This document shows positions 32,510 to 44,040 of a stretch of 64,000 nucleotides of DNA, in pieces (within the stretch, counting starts at the first letter, position 1; every line of letters starts with the position of its first letter). This DNA comes from Polytrichum commune. Taxonomy: Eukaryota; Streptophyta; Polytrichopsida; Polytrichales; Polytrichaceae. The position numbers and the translations under genes were made by a program. Under the pieces are notes generated by a model, which saw nothing but the letters and a program-made list of their open reading frames with translations, ran no database searches and was not told the DNA's origin. The stretch is from the NCBI GenBank assembly GCA_950295325.1, contig OX485804.1, positions 61,722,533 to 61,786,532 on the forward strand. Reading direction: 5' to 3'.

Positions 32510-34530
32510 CTCCCACTTTGCGAGTAGTCAAAGACTTGTAATAATATTGAATTTCTTATTTTCTTAACATTAAATAATGAGGATTGAACAATACCTATAG
32601 GTTTCCACATATTATGCCTAATTGCTTCACTCTAACTCAAAAGAACTTTGAATATTGCCACATTGGCCCATTCTTCAACGTGTTGAGGTAAAATGTGGTT
32701 TTTCCACCATTCTCCAAGTGGTCACCGTTCCCTCATGGGATATCGTTGCTCATCACCGAATCCTTCAATAATAACGTCGTTATTTGCTGGTCCTTCACGT
32801 GCCTCTTCAATTGCAACTTCATTACTTCCCACTTGCTCGTTGTCATCCACGAATTGTCCACTGCCATCGAACAAAGCCGAGTTGGAATATTTGTCCACCA
32901 CCACCGATGTAAGGCATTCATTTCTCTCACTTGGACACATCTCCAAATCGTTTCTAATGCTCCCACTATCTTCCATAAACACAAAATCTTTATTTTTTAC
33001 GATGTTCTTTATTTTCAAACACATCTGTCTATACGCCTTCATATCTTCACAATAAGCAAGAAACACAAATTTGATTCCTTTCGCATCAAGCTTGCTTCTC
33101 GTCTTGTCCGGAACCATTGCATAAGCAAAGCTTCCAAATATACACATGTATGCAACGCAAGGCCTCCTCCTGTTTCATGTTTATTTGGGTGTAACGGAGC
33201 GCAACGCCTACGTTGGATATCGGTTTAGTGCATAAACCATGTTTGCCACTACTTCCGCCCGAAGTGATTCCTCGAGCTTTTGAGCTTCAAGCATACGCTT
33301 TGTCATTGCAATAATGGTTCGATTTGCACACTCGATTGGTCCAATGTCTTGAGGCGTGCTCTCAATACCGTGCTCCAATAAGAAAAACTTCAAAATCTTT
33401 TGAAATGGAGTCCTCTCCGCTCATCCACCGAAATACCTTGATTTCATGCTCGGAACTCCTTAAACCTCTTAAGCCACTCTCCTTTAGATTTCATCATGTA
33501 AACTCATACCTTCCTCGAAAAATCATCAACAAAAATAAAAAAATACTTTGTCCCTTCCATGGACGTATTCTTCATGGGACCACAAATATCCAAATGTACA
33601 ATAAAAAAAAGGCTATTGCTTGCCTCTCTGCATCATTGCCCAACTTTGCCATATATTGTGTACCTTCCATGCATGCTCTGCATACCAGTGAAGAGGTGGG
33701 ACGAGAGGTTTTACCTAGGTTCATGCCCCTCACCATGCTTTGGAGTGCATAAACGCTCCTCACATTCAAATGACCAAATCAACGATGCCAAACTTCAAAC
33801 AGACCGCTATCACACATGAACGCACGAAGTTGGTTGCATCCGCTCTGCATACCTCCATGAAGGTCATTTGGTACAAAAAAAATTCGCGTCGAGCTAATGC
33901 AACCACATCACCGTTCGTACCTCCCACAATGCATGCGTTTATGTGAAATGGCACCTTCAACCTGTTCGACAAAAGTTTGCTCACCGAGAGCAAGTTAGCT
34001 TGCAACTTCAACACATGAAACACATATGTGATGCGAATTTTATTCCTTATGCCTCTCGTTTCAATTCCAATGACAATGAACTCCATTCCGATGGCTTTGG
34101 CCACGTTATGTTTCATCATCCAAACGCACGTTGCGTGAAGAAATTACCTTGTAGGTGTTGAATGTCGTGCTATGCAAAGTTATGTGCTTTGTGGCTCCTG
34201 AATTCATGATCCATTTGCAAATGTTCCTCGAATGTGCTCCATGTTGTGGTGCAAATGCCAATTCATCATCTGTCTTCGTATTTTTGGCATTCTTCATTTC
34301 CTTGTTCTTTGCTTGGTAGCAAAATCACGCAATGTGCCCTGGTTTGTCACAATAGAAGCACGTCCTTTTGCCTTGCTACGAAGGTGGATCATCCGCTTTG
34401 CTTTGACGCGACACCATTGCCGCATCATCACCTTCAGGCTCTTATTCCTTGCAATTTGACATCTCGTGCATTAAACATGGTGTCACGTACTCCATCGCCA
34501 ACTCCTTCATCAACATGGACACTTGGTTGT
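32510..34530 (-). pseudogene. Ty1/copia polyprotein remnant (gag-knuckle to integrase), RT deleted
   Basis: Minus-strand blocks in copia order. Zinc knuckle CFYCDKPGHIA*FC (34319-34360), with an in-frame TGA (34325-34327) where Arg is usual. Protease WIMNSGATKHIT, with catalytic Asp replaced by Asn (34202-34204), then FHVLKLQANLLSVSKLL (33766-34119). GAG-pre-integrase NVRSVYALQSMVRGMNLGKT (33572-33769). Integrase with CANRTI and YALNRYPT (33208-33393). A C-terminal integrase block KLDAKGIKFVFLAYCEDMK (32722-33147), then RYPMRER and a GEWWKNHILPQH-like stretch. The next sequence jumps almost directly to the last residues before the polypurine tract, so reverse transcriptase and RNase H are missing. 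Several frameshifts. Non-functional. Confidence 0.9.
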
Positions 34531-34584
34531 TGAATTTTTAAAGGGTATAATGTTTTGAACATCCAAGGAAACTCAAATACACTA

Positions 34585-34951
34585 CATATGATATTTAGTA
34601 TCATATGGTATTTAATGTCACTACGGTAACATTTCAGATGACACTTCTTATGAATAAGTGAACAAATATTGTCATAGATGATGGATGAGTTCATCCATTG
34701 GCCTAAACCCTACAGGCTCTTGTCAACAACTTGTGATGAAATATTGTCACGGAGGATTGAAATTTGGATGAAAAATCACTTAGGAAGTGATAATAATTGC
34801 AACATTGTAAATCTATAATCCCCCCAAGAAAATTACAAGGGATGAAAAATATGTTGGGTTAACATTTAATGTTGGTGACACTATACTGTAGTTTACAATT
34901 AGTATTGAGAAAGACAATTAGAATTGGTGACAATAAATATCATATTTAGTG
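34585..34951. mobile_element. TA-flanked MITE, subfamily M4, copy b
   Basis: 367 bp between TA dinucleotides (34583-34584, 34952-34953). The left end has CATATGATATTTAG and a second ATGGTATTTAATGTCACTAC block. The right end reverse-complements to CACTAAATATGATATTTATTG. The left part matches 5997-6100. Confidence 0.6.
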
Positions 34952-34953
34952 TA

Positions 34954-35589
34954 GCTATCAATTTCAGTGAAGAAGCCAAGTACATTATTAGGAATTAATT
35001 TTTTAGTTGGAAACACATAAACACATATATTCATCCATAAACATGCATGTTCATCCCAAGTATACCAATGTCATCCCTTTTCAAGTAGTCGTTTGGCACT
35101 TTCATCCATGGGAAAAATCAAGAATTTGCTACCAAATATTCTTTTTGAGAAATTGAGGTCAAAATTTGGTAAAAATTTGCCATAAAAAAACCAGAGCTAT
35201 CTAGTGAACAAATTTATGTTCACAAAGGTGGCTGGATTTTCAATTACACTGAAAAATATCTCACACCAAGAATTCAAGAAGCTCAGCTGTGTCCACATAT
35301 AAAAATCTACATAAAATTATTAAAATAACATCAATGCTTTTTATTTGCACTGAGATATGAACCTACAAATCAAAATCTAAACCCTTATAATGTCTACATA
35401 TGATATTTGAATGATGTGTTAATGTGTTGAAATCTCCCTAAACTAGAAAACAAACAAAAACTGTAAATTTGGTTGATTTCATCAAAAATATTATGCTCAT
35501 CGTTCATTTTGTGAACTTTAGGTGCGTTGATCATACATATAGTCGTATCGTTGTGTCTTGTGATAGCTTGGTGTGGTAACCCAAACCTA
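34954..35589. other. AT-rich intergenic DNA
   Basis: No features recognised in any frame. Confidence 0.5.
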
Positions 35590-36230
35590 AACTTAAATTG
35601 AAGGTGATCCATTGTGTAACAATGGTAGACACCAATGTGGGATTCAATGGATTTCTGATGCCGTTAATTATGCACAACCAACCAATATTGTGTACCCCAC
35701 CCGTATTACCATCATCCAACCACACAGTACAATTTATCGAATTCACTTACTGCCATGACAGATTCCCTGAACAAGCCATTACACAGAAACATGCTAAATA
35801 CGATCCACTAAACCACGCCATCCACAACAAGGGTTGGAAAACCAACCCCGTTATAACAATCACTGCAGGCGTACGAGGAGCCATACACGAACACTCCATC
35901 CAAAAACTAACAGACTTAAAAATCCCTAAATCCAACATCAAAAAACTCATGAAAGACATACACCAAAACGCTATTAAATACCTCACATACTTAGTACTTA
36001 ATAAAAGAAAACTTGACAACAAACAACCACCCGTACCCCCACCTTAATCAAAATGGATTTCTAGAGAACCACCAGAGCCCACCTCCTAACGGAGGCATAA
36101 AACCACATACTACATCACGGAATCCCGTGATTAGTATGAGGCCAACGGGCTCGCAGTCATGCTCGTGTGAAAATACGAGCGTTATTTTTTCTTTTCTTTC
36201 TGCACAACCAAGGCCACACACGAGTTAGTC
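35590..36230 (+). pseudogene. 5'-truncated LINE ORF2 C-terminus and 3' UTR
   Basis: An open frame, 35598-36047 (149 codons), is the C-terminal domain of the same LINE family as 6493-8220. It contains FTYCHDRFPEQAIT, then GWKTNPVITITAGVRGAIH, LTDLKIPKSNIKKLMKD and IKYLTYLVLNKRKLDNK, ending PPVPPP and a TAA stop. The equivalent region at 6.5-7.0 kb shows RGWN.APL.VLT..ARATTHIPS and IPIVKIKNTFKQIN. Everything upstream, including endonuclease, RT and RNase H, is absent, as in a typical 5'-truncated insertion. The intact reading frame of this segment suggests it is younger than the 6.5-kb copy. The 3' UTR holds stem-loops (separate entry) and a T/C-rich tract at 36183-36200. Confidence 0.8.
36082..36180 (+). 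other. Three consecutive stem-loops in LINE 3' UTR
   Basis: Stem 1: CCTCC-TAAC-GGAGG (36082-36095). Stem 2: ATCACGG-AATC-CCGTGAT (36114-36131). Stem 3: GCTCGT-8 nt-ACGAGC (36161-36180). All stems are perfect, begin 34 nt after the LINE stop codon, and precede a TTTTTTCTTTTC tract. By analogy with other LINEs, such structures could be recognised by the reverse transcriptase, but this is inference. Confidence 0.7.
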
Positions 36231-39200
36231 CAATTCCCCTCAATAAACATAAGTGCAAAGTCTGTGGCATATGCTCAACTACAAGATGCCCTGGACCATA
36301 ATATTATCAGGGTTAAGTGTCGGGAGTGACCCCAACTTACGGTCCTAGGGACATGCCTCAAAGTCCATGCGGGCTACGTTTATCACTCACTAGCATCGGG
36401 GTTGTCATTCGGAAATTTGGGGCATGCTCTTATCAGTGCATGTCACTAAGGAGCCCAAATGGTTCCACCTAGATTGGATGCATTAATCTTGGGAGTCTAG
36501 GGTTGCTTTCCTTCCCCACTCATATAAGCTTATCATCCTTGGTGTGGGGCTTCACGTCACCGTCGAAGGATGGAATGTCCACCCCAAAGTGAGGCCAACT
36601 ACCACTTTCAATACTAATGCTCCTACAAACCTTGATTGGCTCTATAGTGTGTGTCTTTTATCCAATTATGACTATCTCTACATTGTTGAAGAGCCCTTAA
36701 AGATTACCTTTCCAACATTAATTGAATGACTCAAATGAGATAAGATCTTAAATTTAGGAATATGAATTCGTGTTGCTTTTAAGACAACCTCCACACATAG
36801 CCTTCATGAGGCTTAGTGTGGTCCCTTAGCGCCTCTTTGGTGCCACCCATGCACTTAGCCGTCCCTTCATATGGGCGGCCAACACCTTGTTGCCTTCCAA
36901 GACTTGAGTGTCACCCAAAGGTCCACCCCACAAGCAATGTGCCATGCTACTCCAATCAAGGGAAAAAAACAAACTAACCTTATTTGTGAACTACGTCTTC
37001 TATTGTAGACATGTTGCTTGTGCATCTACATTATGATGTTTGGGAACAAAACGCATCCATGATGATGTTGTAACCACATCACCTCTCCACTAGAAAACAT
37101 GATGGGATAAAAGAGAGGGTCCCATTCACTATTATAAAGTCAATGTTGCATACATATTAGAGAATTTTAAAGTATTGGAATTTTGTTGAACATACTAGGA
37201 ATGTTCCAAGAACATTCATCAAATTTGTGGAATATGCCATGAATACGTGCATTATTTTGAAGCCCGCCCCCTCCCTTATGATACCCCTTTTCTCTTCGGT
37301 GGTTCACATACCCCAAAATATGTATAAGCAATAGGGATTCAATCGTACTCTTCTACCTTCATCCCCAAATATTTTGTTTTGCAACGTGCATGTATCAAAA
37401 ATGTAAACGATACTCTTAAACGCAACATTCAATTTGGACGAATCTAATGTTTAGATTTACCTCCATCCTAGTCGTGGTAAAATCACCACGATATCCATTA
37501 GTATGCAGAGTCCTTCTCAATTCATCTCATGAATGATGTAAAAATCGGCATGTGCGACATTAAGATATATGGCCATGGTTGTGGGTACTTTTAACTCCAC
37601 AAAAAATGAGTTTCACGTTGGAAAGAGTATCGAATTGTGTGATCCAATTCTCAATGTCAAAACCACAATGATAATAATTTCAAATGTCAAAACCGAAGTT
37701 GGGATATGTATCTACATATGGAATTGGAATGTCATCTTTGTATCATCTTTGGTTTAGGGTTAACCCAAATGATTCAATTCAGTTGGCAGTTGCAACATGC
37801 AATTACTAATATCCTCAAACGGGCTTGAAAATCTTTTCTTTTTAGGGGAAACAAAGAAGAAAAGAAGAACTACTTTACTTGCCCACTTAAGGAGGTCTAA
37901 GTGACTTTCTACAAGCATCAAATGCACTTTGGAAGATCATTCATTTTTCGTACTCAAACAAATCTAACATGACTTGCACCCATTTATTCTTGAAACATAT
38001 ACGAATCTCTATGCATATTGGACAGCTTGGATGATGGTCAATATGAGGTGTTAGTCTAGAGTACTTTTTCAGCAAGATGTGCCTGCTTGGATCACTTACC
38101 GGTGATACTTAAGGGTTAAGTTGTTTGAACTTATAATTGTTGTCAATGTGCAACAATCCTATATTTTCATTCTAACAGACTAAAACATGTTCATCATTTT
38201 TATGATTGGTGTCCACTATAAAAACACATAGCTTAAATCCTATATAAGACAACCGTATCCTCATAATTTTATAATCATTCGATTGGTTGCACTAGTAGTA
38301 ACATTTCAAGTAGTACGGAAAACTAGAAGTCTTTTTTAATAGTATGTAGACCTATTATTGTTGTATTATTGTAATCATGCCTATGACTTTCAAACTAAAT
38401 GGATGCATTATTGATACAACTATTGTTTAAAGTGACATTCTTCCTTAGTCTTTCGTCCATAACAACCAGTATAAGGGTAGGTCCAAGTCCAAGGTAGGAA
38501 AATATGAAGTGGTGCCTACATTTCATCACTATCCCGTCCACATTCAGTTCGAACTCAAGAAAAACTTATATTAGTATGTAAAACCAATCTTCGAGCATGG
38601 GTCCAATATGGAGTCTAGTAGTAAGGTCCATGAAGATGTGTTTTGGACCCATGTCTAATGGATTTGGACCGTAATCTAAACCCACACAAAGTAGCAAGTA
38701 AAAACACATAGATCAAGCAAACGTGCTTCAAACTAAGCAATAAAGTTGAGCCTTGTTTCAATATGAAGAAATGTGTGTTCTGTATCTTTGAGCACATTGT
38801 TGGAATTTGAAGAGAGTTTTCTAGGTCATCAAGGGTGCTATTTGAAACTTGAGCTTACATGGGCTAGAAGATCCATTGGCCATGTACACTTGTCCATCTC
38901 GAAGGTGGAGCTCATACTACACTATTTTATGGGCCCTGTGGTTATGTTTGAACCATTTTTCCTTTGCCCCCAAAGGAGCATCATTGAATGAAAGAATGAA
39001 AGAAAGAAAGACAAAAAGAAACTTTGTCAATGTTGGAGGAATTTTTCACAAGATCTTGTTACATTTTGTTGGCCAAGCATTTCCATGTGGAGTAGACATG
39101 CCAACATATGAGTACAACGGTTTTATTATCAAACATACAAGTTGGAATGTGGTAGCCATGTCGTTTATCGCTATTGAAAGTTGCATGAACATATATTTTG

Positions 39201-40131
39201 AACTTTAGGTTATTGCAGTTTGAAGAAATCAAAAGTAATACAGAAACTTTAAGAAAACTTTTAATCATAACAAGAAATTTAAGCTCAAGGCAATATGCAA
39301 CAAATTTGATGTAAAAACTAAGTCCAATATGTGACAGTTTGAAGTCCACGCCAACTTGTTTCTGCAAATCAATTTCTATGCTCTCAAATGAAAGTCAATT
39401 TATGCATCCGGAATATAGAGGCAGTCAACTCCCCTTCTTCAAAGTTCAACTTCTCTCAACAATTATGCTAGCTATTGAGTATCGTTCTCTAGGTTAAATG
39501 TAAGCAAAGTTCCTTGCGGGGTGTAAGAATGGGGGGAGGGGGAGGATGCATTTTGTTTCGTTTAGTGGTTTTGCCAATTTGACGAGCACATTGAAGTTTG
39601 CCACATAATTGGAGGTGAACGTTAACAACGTCTACCAAGGATAGTAGCCATGAACGAAGAAAACCAACTACTAGTTTGAGTTTGATAATTAACCGTTTGA
39701 AGTTCAAGACTTCAGGAAAATCACCGACCATTATAGAGGAATTTATGAGAACATACCTCAAATAAATAAATAAAAGAACTGAAAGATCACAACATGTAAC
39801 CGGTTGGACTTGGAAACACTAGGATCTTGACCGATTATGCCCAAAAATTTCCCGGACAATGTGCAGTAGTACCTTGATTGCTTTAGCACCTCCCCATTGG
39901 AATTACTACTATTCATGGATTCAACAAGCCCAATTTTGATGGTTTTATGATCATAGACAATTATTGAGACATAGTCTCAAATTTTGACAAATTCCATCAT
40001 GCGGCGGGCCAAAACCCACCACCAAAGAACACTAGATATTCAATTCACTTCTTGTAGCCAGTTTTATAGAATTTGGACATACTAGGTCACCTCATAAGAG
40101 ACATTACCCACATATTGTCAATACGGTTGTT
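36231..40131. other. AT-rich intergenic DNA
   Basis: About 3.9 kb with no recognisable gene. Several short open frames (for example 38849-39208) show no motif. Contains GAAAGAAAGA tracts near 38993-39015. A fragment with AACCGGTTGGACTTGGAAAC at 39799-39818 looks like an inverted piece of repeat R6. Confidence 0.5.
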
Positions 40132-40139
40132 GTCCGACT

Positions 40140-40949
40140 CCCGGGGAGGGCACTCATACATGTATTTAATAACCCATCTGCGACGGAAGGGTATTTATCA
40201 TGGGGCTATTTATCTAAGAAATTGGAATTATTTACACCCTATTAGTACAGATAAATCTAAATTTTGTCATTTTAGATGACCCTATTTGTATTTATAAAGT
40301 CGCAACTCAACTAGTTTCTAGTACCCTATGTTCCTTATAATTTTTATATTTGACCCCATGAATGACAACGCATAGGACTCTTGTGCAGAGTGTCTCTCGT
40401 CTGGTACAGTATCGTGAGAAACTTCGGCGTCGGTTGCCCACAGAGAAACAATCAAATGATTCTACTACTAGAACTCCGAAAACCACAAGCATACCACTAG
40501 AACTCAGAAAACCGCACACAACCACAAAATGCACGTCAAGAACTTCAACACCAAATCCTGCCTCACAAACAGCGTTGCATTGGTGCAAGCAACCCTAGGC
40601 AACGCACAAAGCAAAGAACACCAAAACCCTCGTCATCCAAATTTTTCATTCAGGAATTTGGATTCAAAATGGATAGTTTTTCATCCATTGACCACCATAA
40701 AATGCATTGTATACCTCTGCCTCAACATTTTTTTCTCTACCTACTATTCCCAACCCTATTTTAGATTGAAAGAATTAGATAAATTGATGCATTATATGGT
40801 ACCCTTATTTATTTATACACACAACTTTGTATTTGTAGAGGTGCTTCATTATATCGAAGAATTGTATAAATTTTATCACAAATGAATAAAAAGTACCCTA
40901 CATTCTTTCGCACATGGTTTAATAAATTTTCGCGAGTGCCCTCCCCGGG
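40140..40949. mobile_element. TIR DNA transposon, 8-bp TSD, copy 2 (810 bp)
   Basis: Same family as 27256-28167: identical 16-bp ends, flanked by GTCCGACT (40132-40139 and 40950-40957). The first about 245 bp and last about 480 bp align with copy 1. The core differs: 40384-40458 holds a GC-richer segment (GTGCAGAGTGTCTCTCG...) with a frame reading SRLVQYREKLRRRLPTEK, replacing about 220 bp of AT-rich DNA in copy 1. A short duplication of the CTAGAACTC.GAAAACC block follows. Confidence 0.9.
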
Positions 40950-40957
40950 GTCCGACT

Positions 40958-41859
40958 TCTTCATGGTTATTACCATAGACATAGGTAGTAGAAGAGATAG
41001 TTATCAATGTAATGGTATAAATATTATTCTAATTATGATATCTTCACATTAGTCATTTGTTTGGTAGAAAAAAATTACCACATGTAATTCTCATTTAATT
41101 TATGTTTCCGACAATGCTTTGGAGTTGAAATAATTTGCCAAGGGTTGGTAAGATGGTAAACATGGTGTTATGATAATGTGGGCTTGAATTAGATCAACTG
41201 CTAGAAGTGGATGAATGATTGTCCCAACATGGGATATGACAAGACCATAAGAACAACTATAAATGAACGGTATTGCAGGCCCCTCTTATAAGGATATTGT
41301 GATTTATTTAATTAATTTTCCCTTTATTCATACAGGTGTTCATTTTTCATAGGCCGACTAAGGTGGACGTGGCTAAATCCAATGTAGCAACAATTTGTAC
41401 AACTATACTTGAATGGTATGTGGTGAGGTGCAGATCTAACAATGGATGTTTTTTTAAAATAAAATAAAAATAAAAATACATGTGTTTACAAGAAATTGGG
41501 AGGACCTAAATGACCACATAATGAACACAAAATTCTTCACTTTGATAATGGGATAAAATGTTCCTACAAACTTCAAAAATCATGAGGCAAATGGTTATGA
41601 GCACGATAGGGAGTTGCTAATTATCTCGCACTAAGAGTGTGTTTCATATCCGGCGAGAAGTGGGTGCAAAGAAAGACTCGAATCCAAATCGCCCACGTTG
41701 GGACCTTCTCTCAACCCCGCACCATTTGTGAACTCATTTGGAACGAGAATCCAAGCTCATCCGAACACACTTCGCTACTTCACTCGCATTGTTTTTGTTT
41801 GAAAGAGGGTGTTGGTAGTTTAGTGGAAACCCGTGATCGGGGAGATTGTTTGAGCATAC
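40958..41859. other. AT-rich intergenic DNA
   Basis: An A/T simple tract, (AAAAT)n, lies at about 41456-41478. No gene recognised. Confidence 0.5.
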
Positions 41860-42005
41860 AAATTGGTTTGCAAGTCCAACCGCTCCCATGTTGGCATCCT
41901 CCGCTTTTCCTTTATTAAATTGGGGTATATTCTTCTATAAATTCCTCTAAACTGATCGATAATTCTCCTGCAGTCTTCAACCAAACTCAACCGGTTATGT
42001 CATCT
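41860..42005 (+). repeat. Dispersed repeat R6, copy b
   Basis: Closest partner of 30720-30930, sharing TTCCTTTATTAAATTGGGGT, TCCTCTAAA, CTCCTGCAGTCTTCAA and CTCAACCGGTT. Confidence 0.65.
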
Positions 42006-42780
42006 GGTCCTAGCTCCCCGACCATAGATGGAAACGGACCCGGACCCATTTTTGGTTGGAAGGAAGTTACTCATTGAAGAAGGGATTTAGCATGCATTTC
42101 GTCCAAATTGGAGGGCCATGACTCGGGAACATGGTACCCGCTCGTGATGGCCGCGGAGTCTTTCTTGACCGTTTGAATGGCCATTTATTCATTTCCATCC
42201 ATTGAAGGAAGGGCGCCCGCCCGCCCGCCCGCCACCAAGAAGTACAAGAGACACATTCCCACCTCGATCATGCAAATGGTATGTTTAGGTTATCGCACTT
42301 TGTCTCCCCCTCTCATTATCCAATCATGACCCGTGCTTGCTTGCTTGCTTTCACCCCCAAAGTTTACCATTCCGGTCCAAAGCGTCCCTAGCCCGCCCCG
42401 TGAATTTCAAGTGGTTGGCGGGCCACCGAATCCCCTTGCAAATTTGGGCCGCGGGTGTACTCTCGCCAACTCCTCTCCTCCCATCCCACGCCCAAGCATT
42501 TTGGGCCCGTGACCTAGCCGTACCTTGGATTTGGAGATGGAGGCCAATCCGACACTCTCAAGGAATTGGGTGTCACAAGGTTTGAGCCCGAAAGTGCAAA
42601 GGAAGGACCGGTCCAAGCGGGATTGTGACTTTGGACTTACACAATGGCGAGCCCACTCAAGGGCCTCCACTTTTGCCATTCAAAATGAAAATTTTGTGTT
42701 CCGTGGCTTGGCTTGGCTCCTTCGTCAATTTCAAGCAAAGGTGAAGGTGAAGGTGGGGCAAGTGGGTGTCTTTTGATATG
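42006..42780. other. GC-rich island, possible gene fragment
   Basis: Much more GC-rich than its neighbours. A (CCCG)n tract at 42212-42231 is followed by a short frame (KKYKRHIPTSIMQM) that runs into ATGGTATGT, a plausible 5' splice site near 42280. A second open stretch lies at 42525-42776 on + (starts MEANPTLSRNWVSQGL), with overlapping open frames on both strands. No domain recognised. It could be exons of a host gene or captured gene fragments. Nothing firm can be called. Confidence 0.35.
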
Positions 42781-42925
42781 GTATTATGGAGCTCCAACCT
42801 TTTTGGTTTTGTCCCATCAGTGTGGGTGTTGTAGATGATTTGGTAGAAAAATAATGTGATGAACTTTAATGACTTTGATGGTGCACACTATTTAAGATGC
42901 GTACCATTATTTGGTTAGAAAACTA

Positions 42926-43144
42926 CATTAAATAGGATATTTAGTGTTGTTACCACCCTATCCAGCTCAACACTAATTTTTAATTCCTTGATAATTAGTG
43001 TTAAATATAAATGTGCCGCTACCTTCCCTACTGCCACCTCTTTTCTTATATCCTTTTTTCATGTCCTTACTAACACTAAATTCAAACATGTAACTTCCAC
43101 ATATTACCATACTTGATATTTAGTGCTTAAGTTTACATTTAATG
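42926..43144. mobile_element. TA-start MITE-like sequence, family M5
   Basis: Begins after TA with CATTAAATAGGATATTTAG and TGTTG. Ends near GATATTTAGTGC..ACATTTAATG, an imperfect inverted partner. Internal words (AACACTAA, TAGTGTTAAAT) repeat the terminal motif. The right boundary is uncertain. Confidence 0.4.
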
Positions 43145-43779
43145 TTACTTACTTTCATAGGGTTATTGATATTTAATCAATGTTTTAAAGTCATTTTGAA
43201 GTCCTCCTAAAAATTTCCCTATCCCTTGATATGCACACTAGCTATTCATATTATCTAGCTTTAAAATGTATTTTCTTGCTTTGGGAATAATCCTAGTTAT
43301 AGCAACATGCAACTTCAACTCTCTCTCTCTCTCTCTATGGAGTTGATATATTTGAATTATTCCAACACATGAGAAGTCAATGCCACATGTAACTCCAAAT
43401 TGTAGTCCACATTTTAAGAAGAAATAGTATAATAATATGAGTTGTTCGTGAATCAAGAGTTCATTTATACCCCTCTACACTAGAGCTCAAGTTGAGATCT
43501 CAAAGAATGAAGGCTTCTCGTGGATTGGGGAAGGGGGGGGGGGGGGGGGGAGGGTCCTCTTACGTGTGCTTCACTAAAGGACACTTTTCATAGGAGCTCT
43601 CAAACATGTGAGCTTGAAATTTTGACCGGGCTTATAAAGTTTTATATGGTGCCTTCATGGATCCCATGGGGAATGACTACAACAAGCGCTTGGTCATTTT
43701 TGACAAGCTCTAGGTCAAAAGCTCAAGCTACCTCCACAACGTAGCTTTGGAATGTCAAGAGCTCGAGTTGTCATTTTGT
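43145..43779. other. Intergenic DNA with (CT)n and an 18-G run
   Basis: (CT)n at about 43318-43336 and 18 consecutive G at 43533-43550. No gene. Confidence 0.5.
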
Positions 43780-44040
43780 GAGCCCCAAGCCAATGGGCCT
43801 TCAAGCATTCTTTGGCCTATTGTGAATGTTGTTTTGGCTTGTCATGAATGTTTTGTTGTTTAACTTAGTACCATTCCCCCCTTGATATCCTCTCTTTAAG
43901 TGAGACCACTTTATAATTGCTCAAACTTTTGAGCACTTGAAGATTGGTCAAGCTCTCAATATTGTGAACTTTGGATGAAAGCTTGTAAACTCCAAGGATC
44001 GTAGTCCTAAAAATTGCAAGTTCAAGCTCTAATGTAAACG
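43780..44040 (+). repeat. Dispersed repeat R7, copy b
   Basis: Partner of 16180-16650, with the same landmarks around TTGTGAGCCCCAAG..CAATG and GAACTTTGGATGAAAG. Confidence 0.45.

Noticed and set aside
39059-39367. Overlapping opposite-strand frames of about 100-120 codons
   Set aside because: Both strands open at once, hydrophobic low-complexity translations, no motif.
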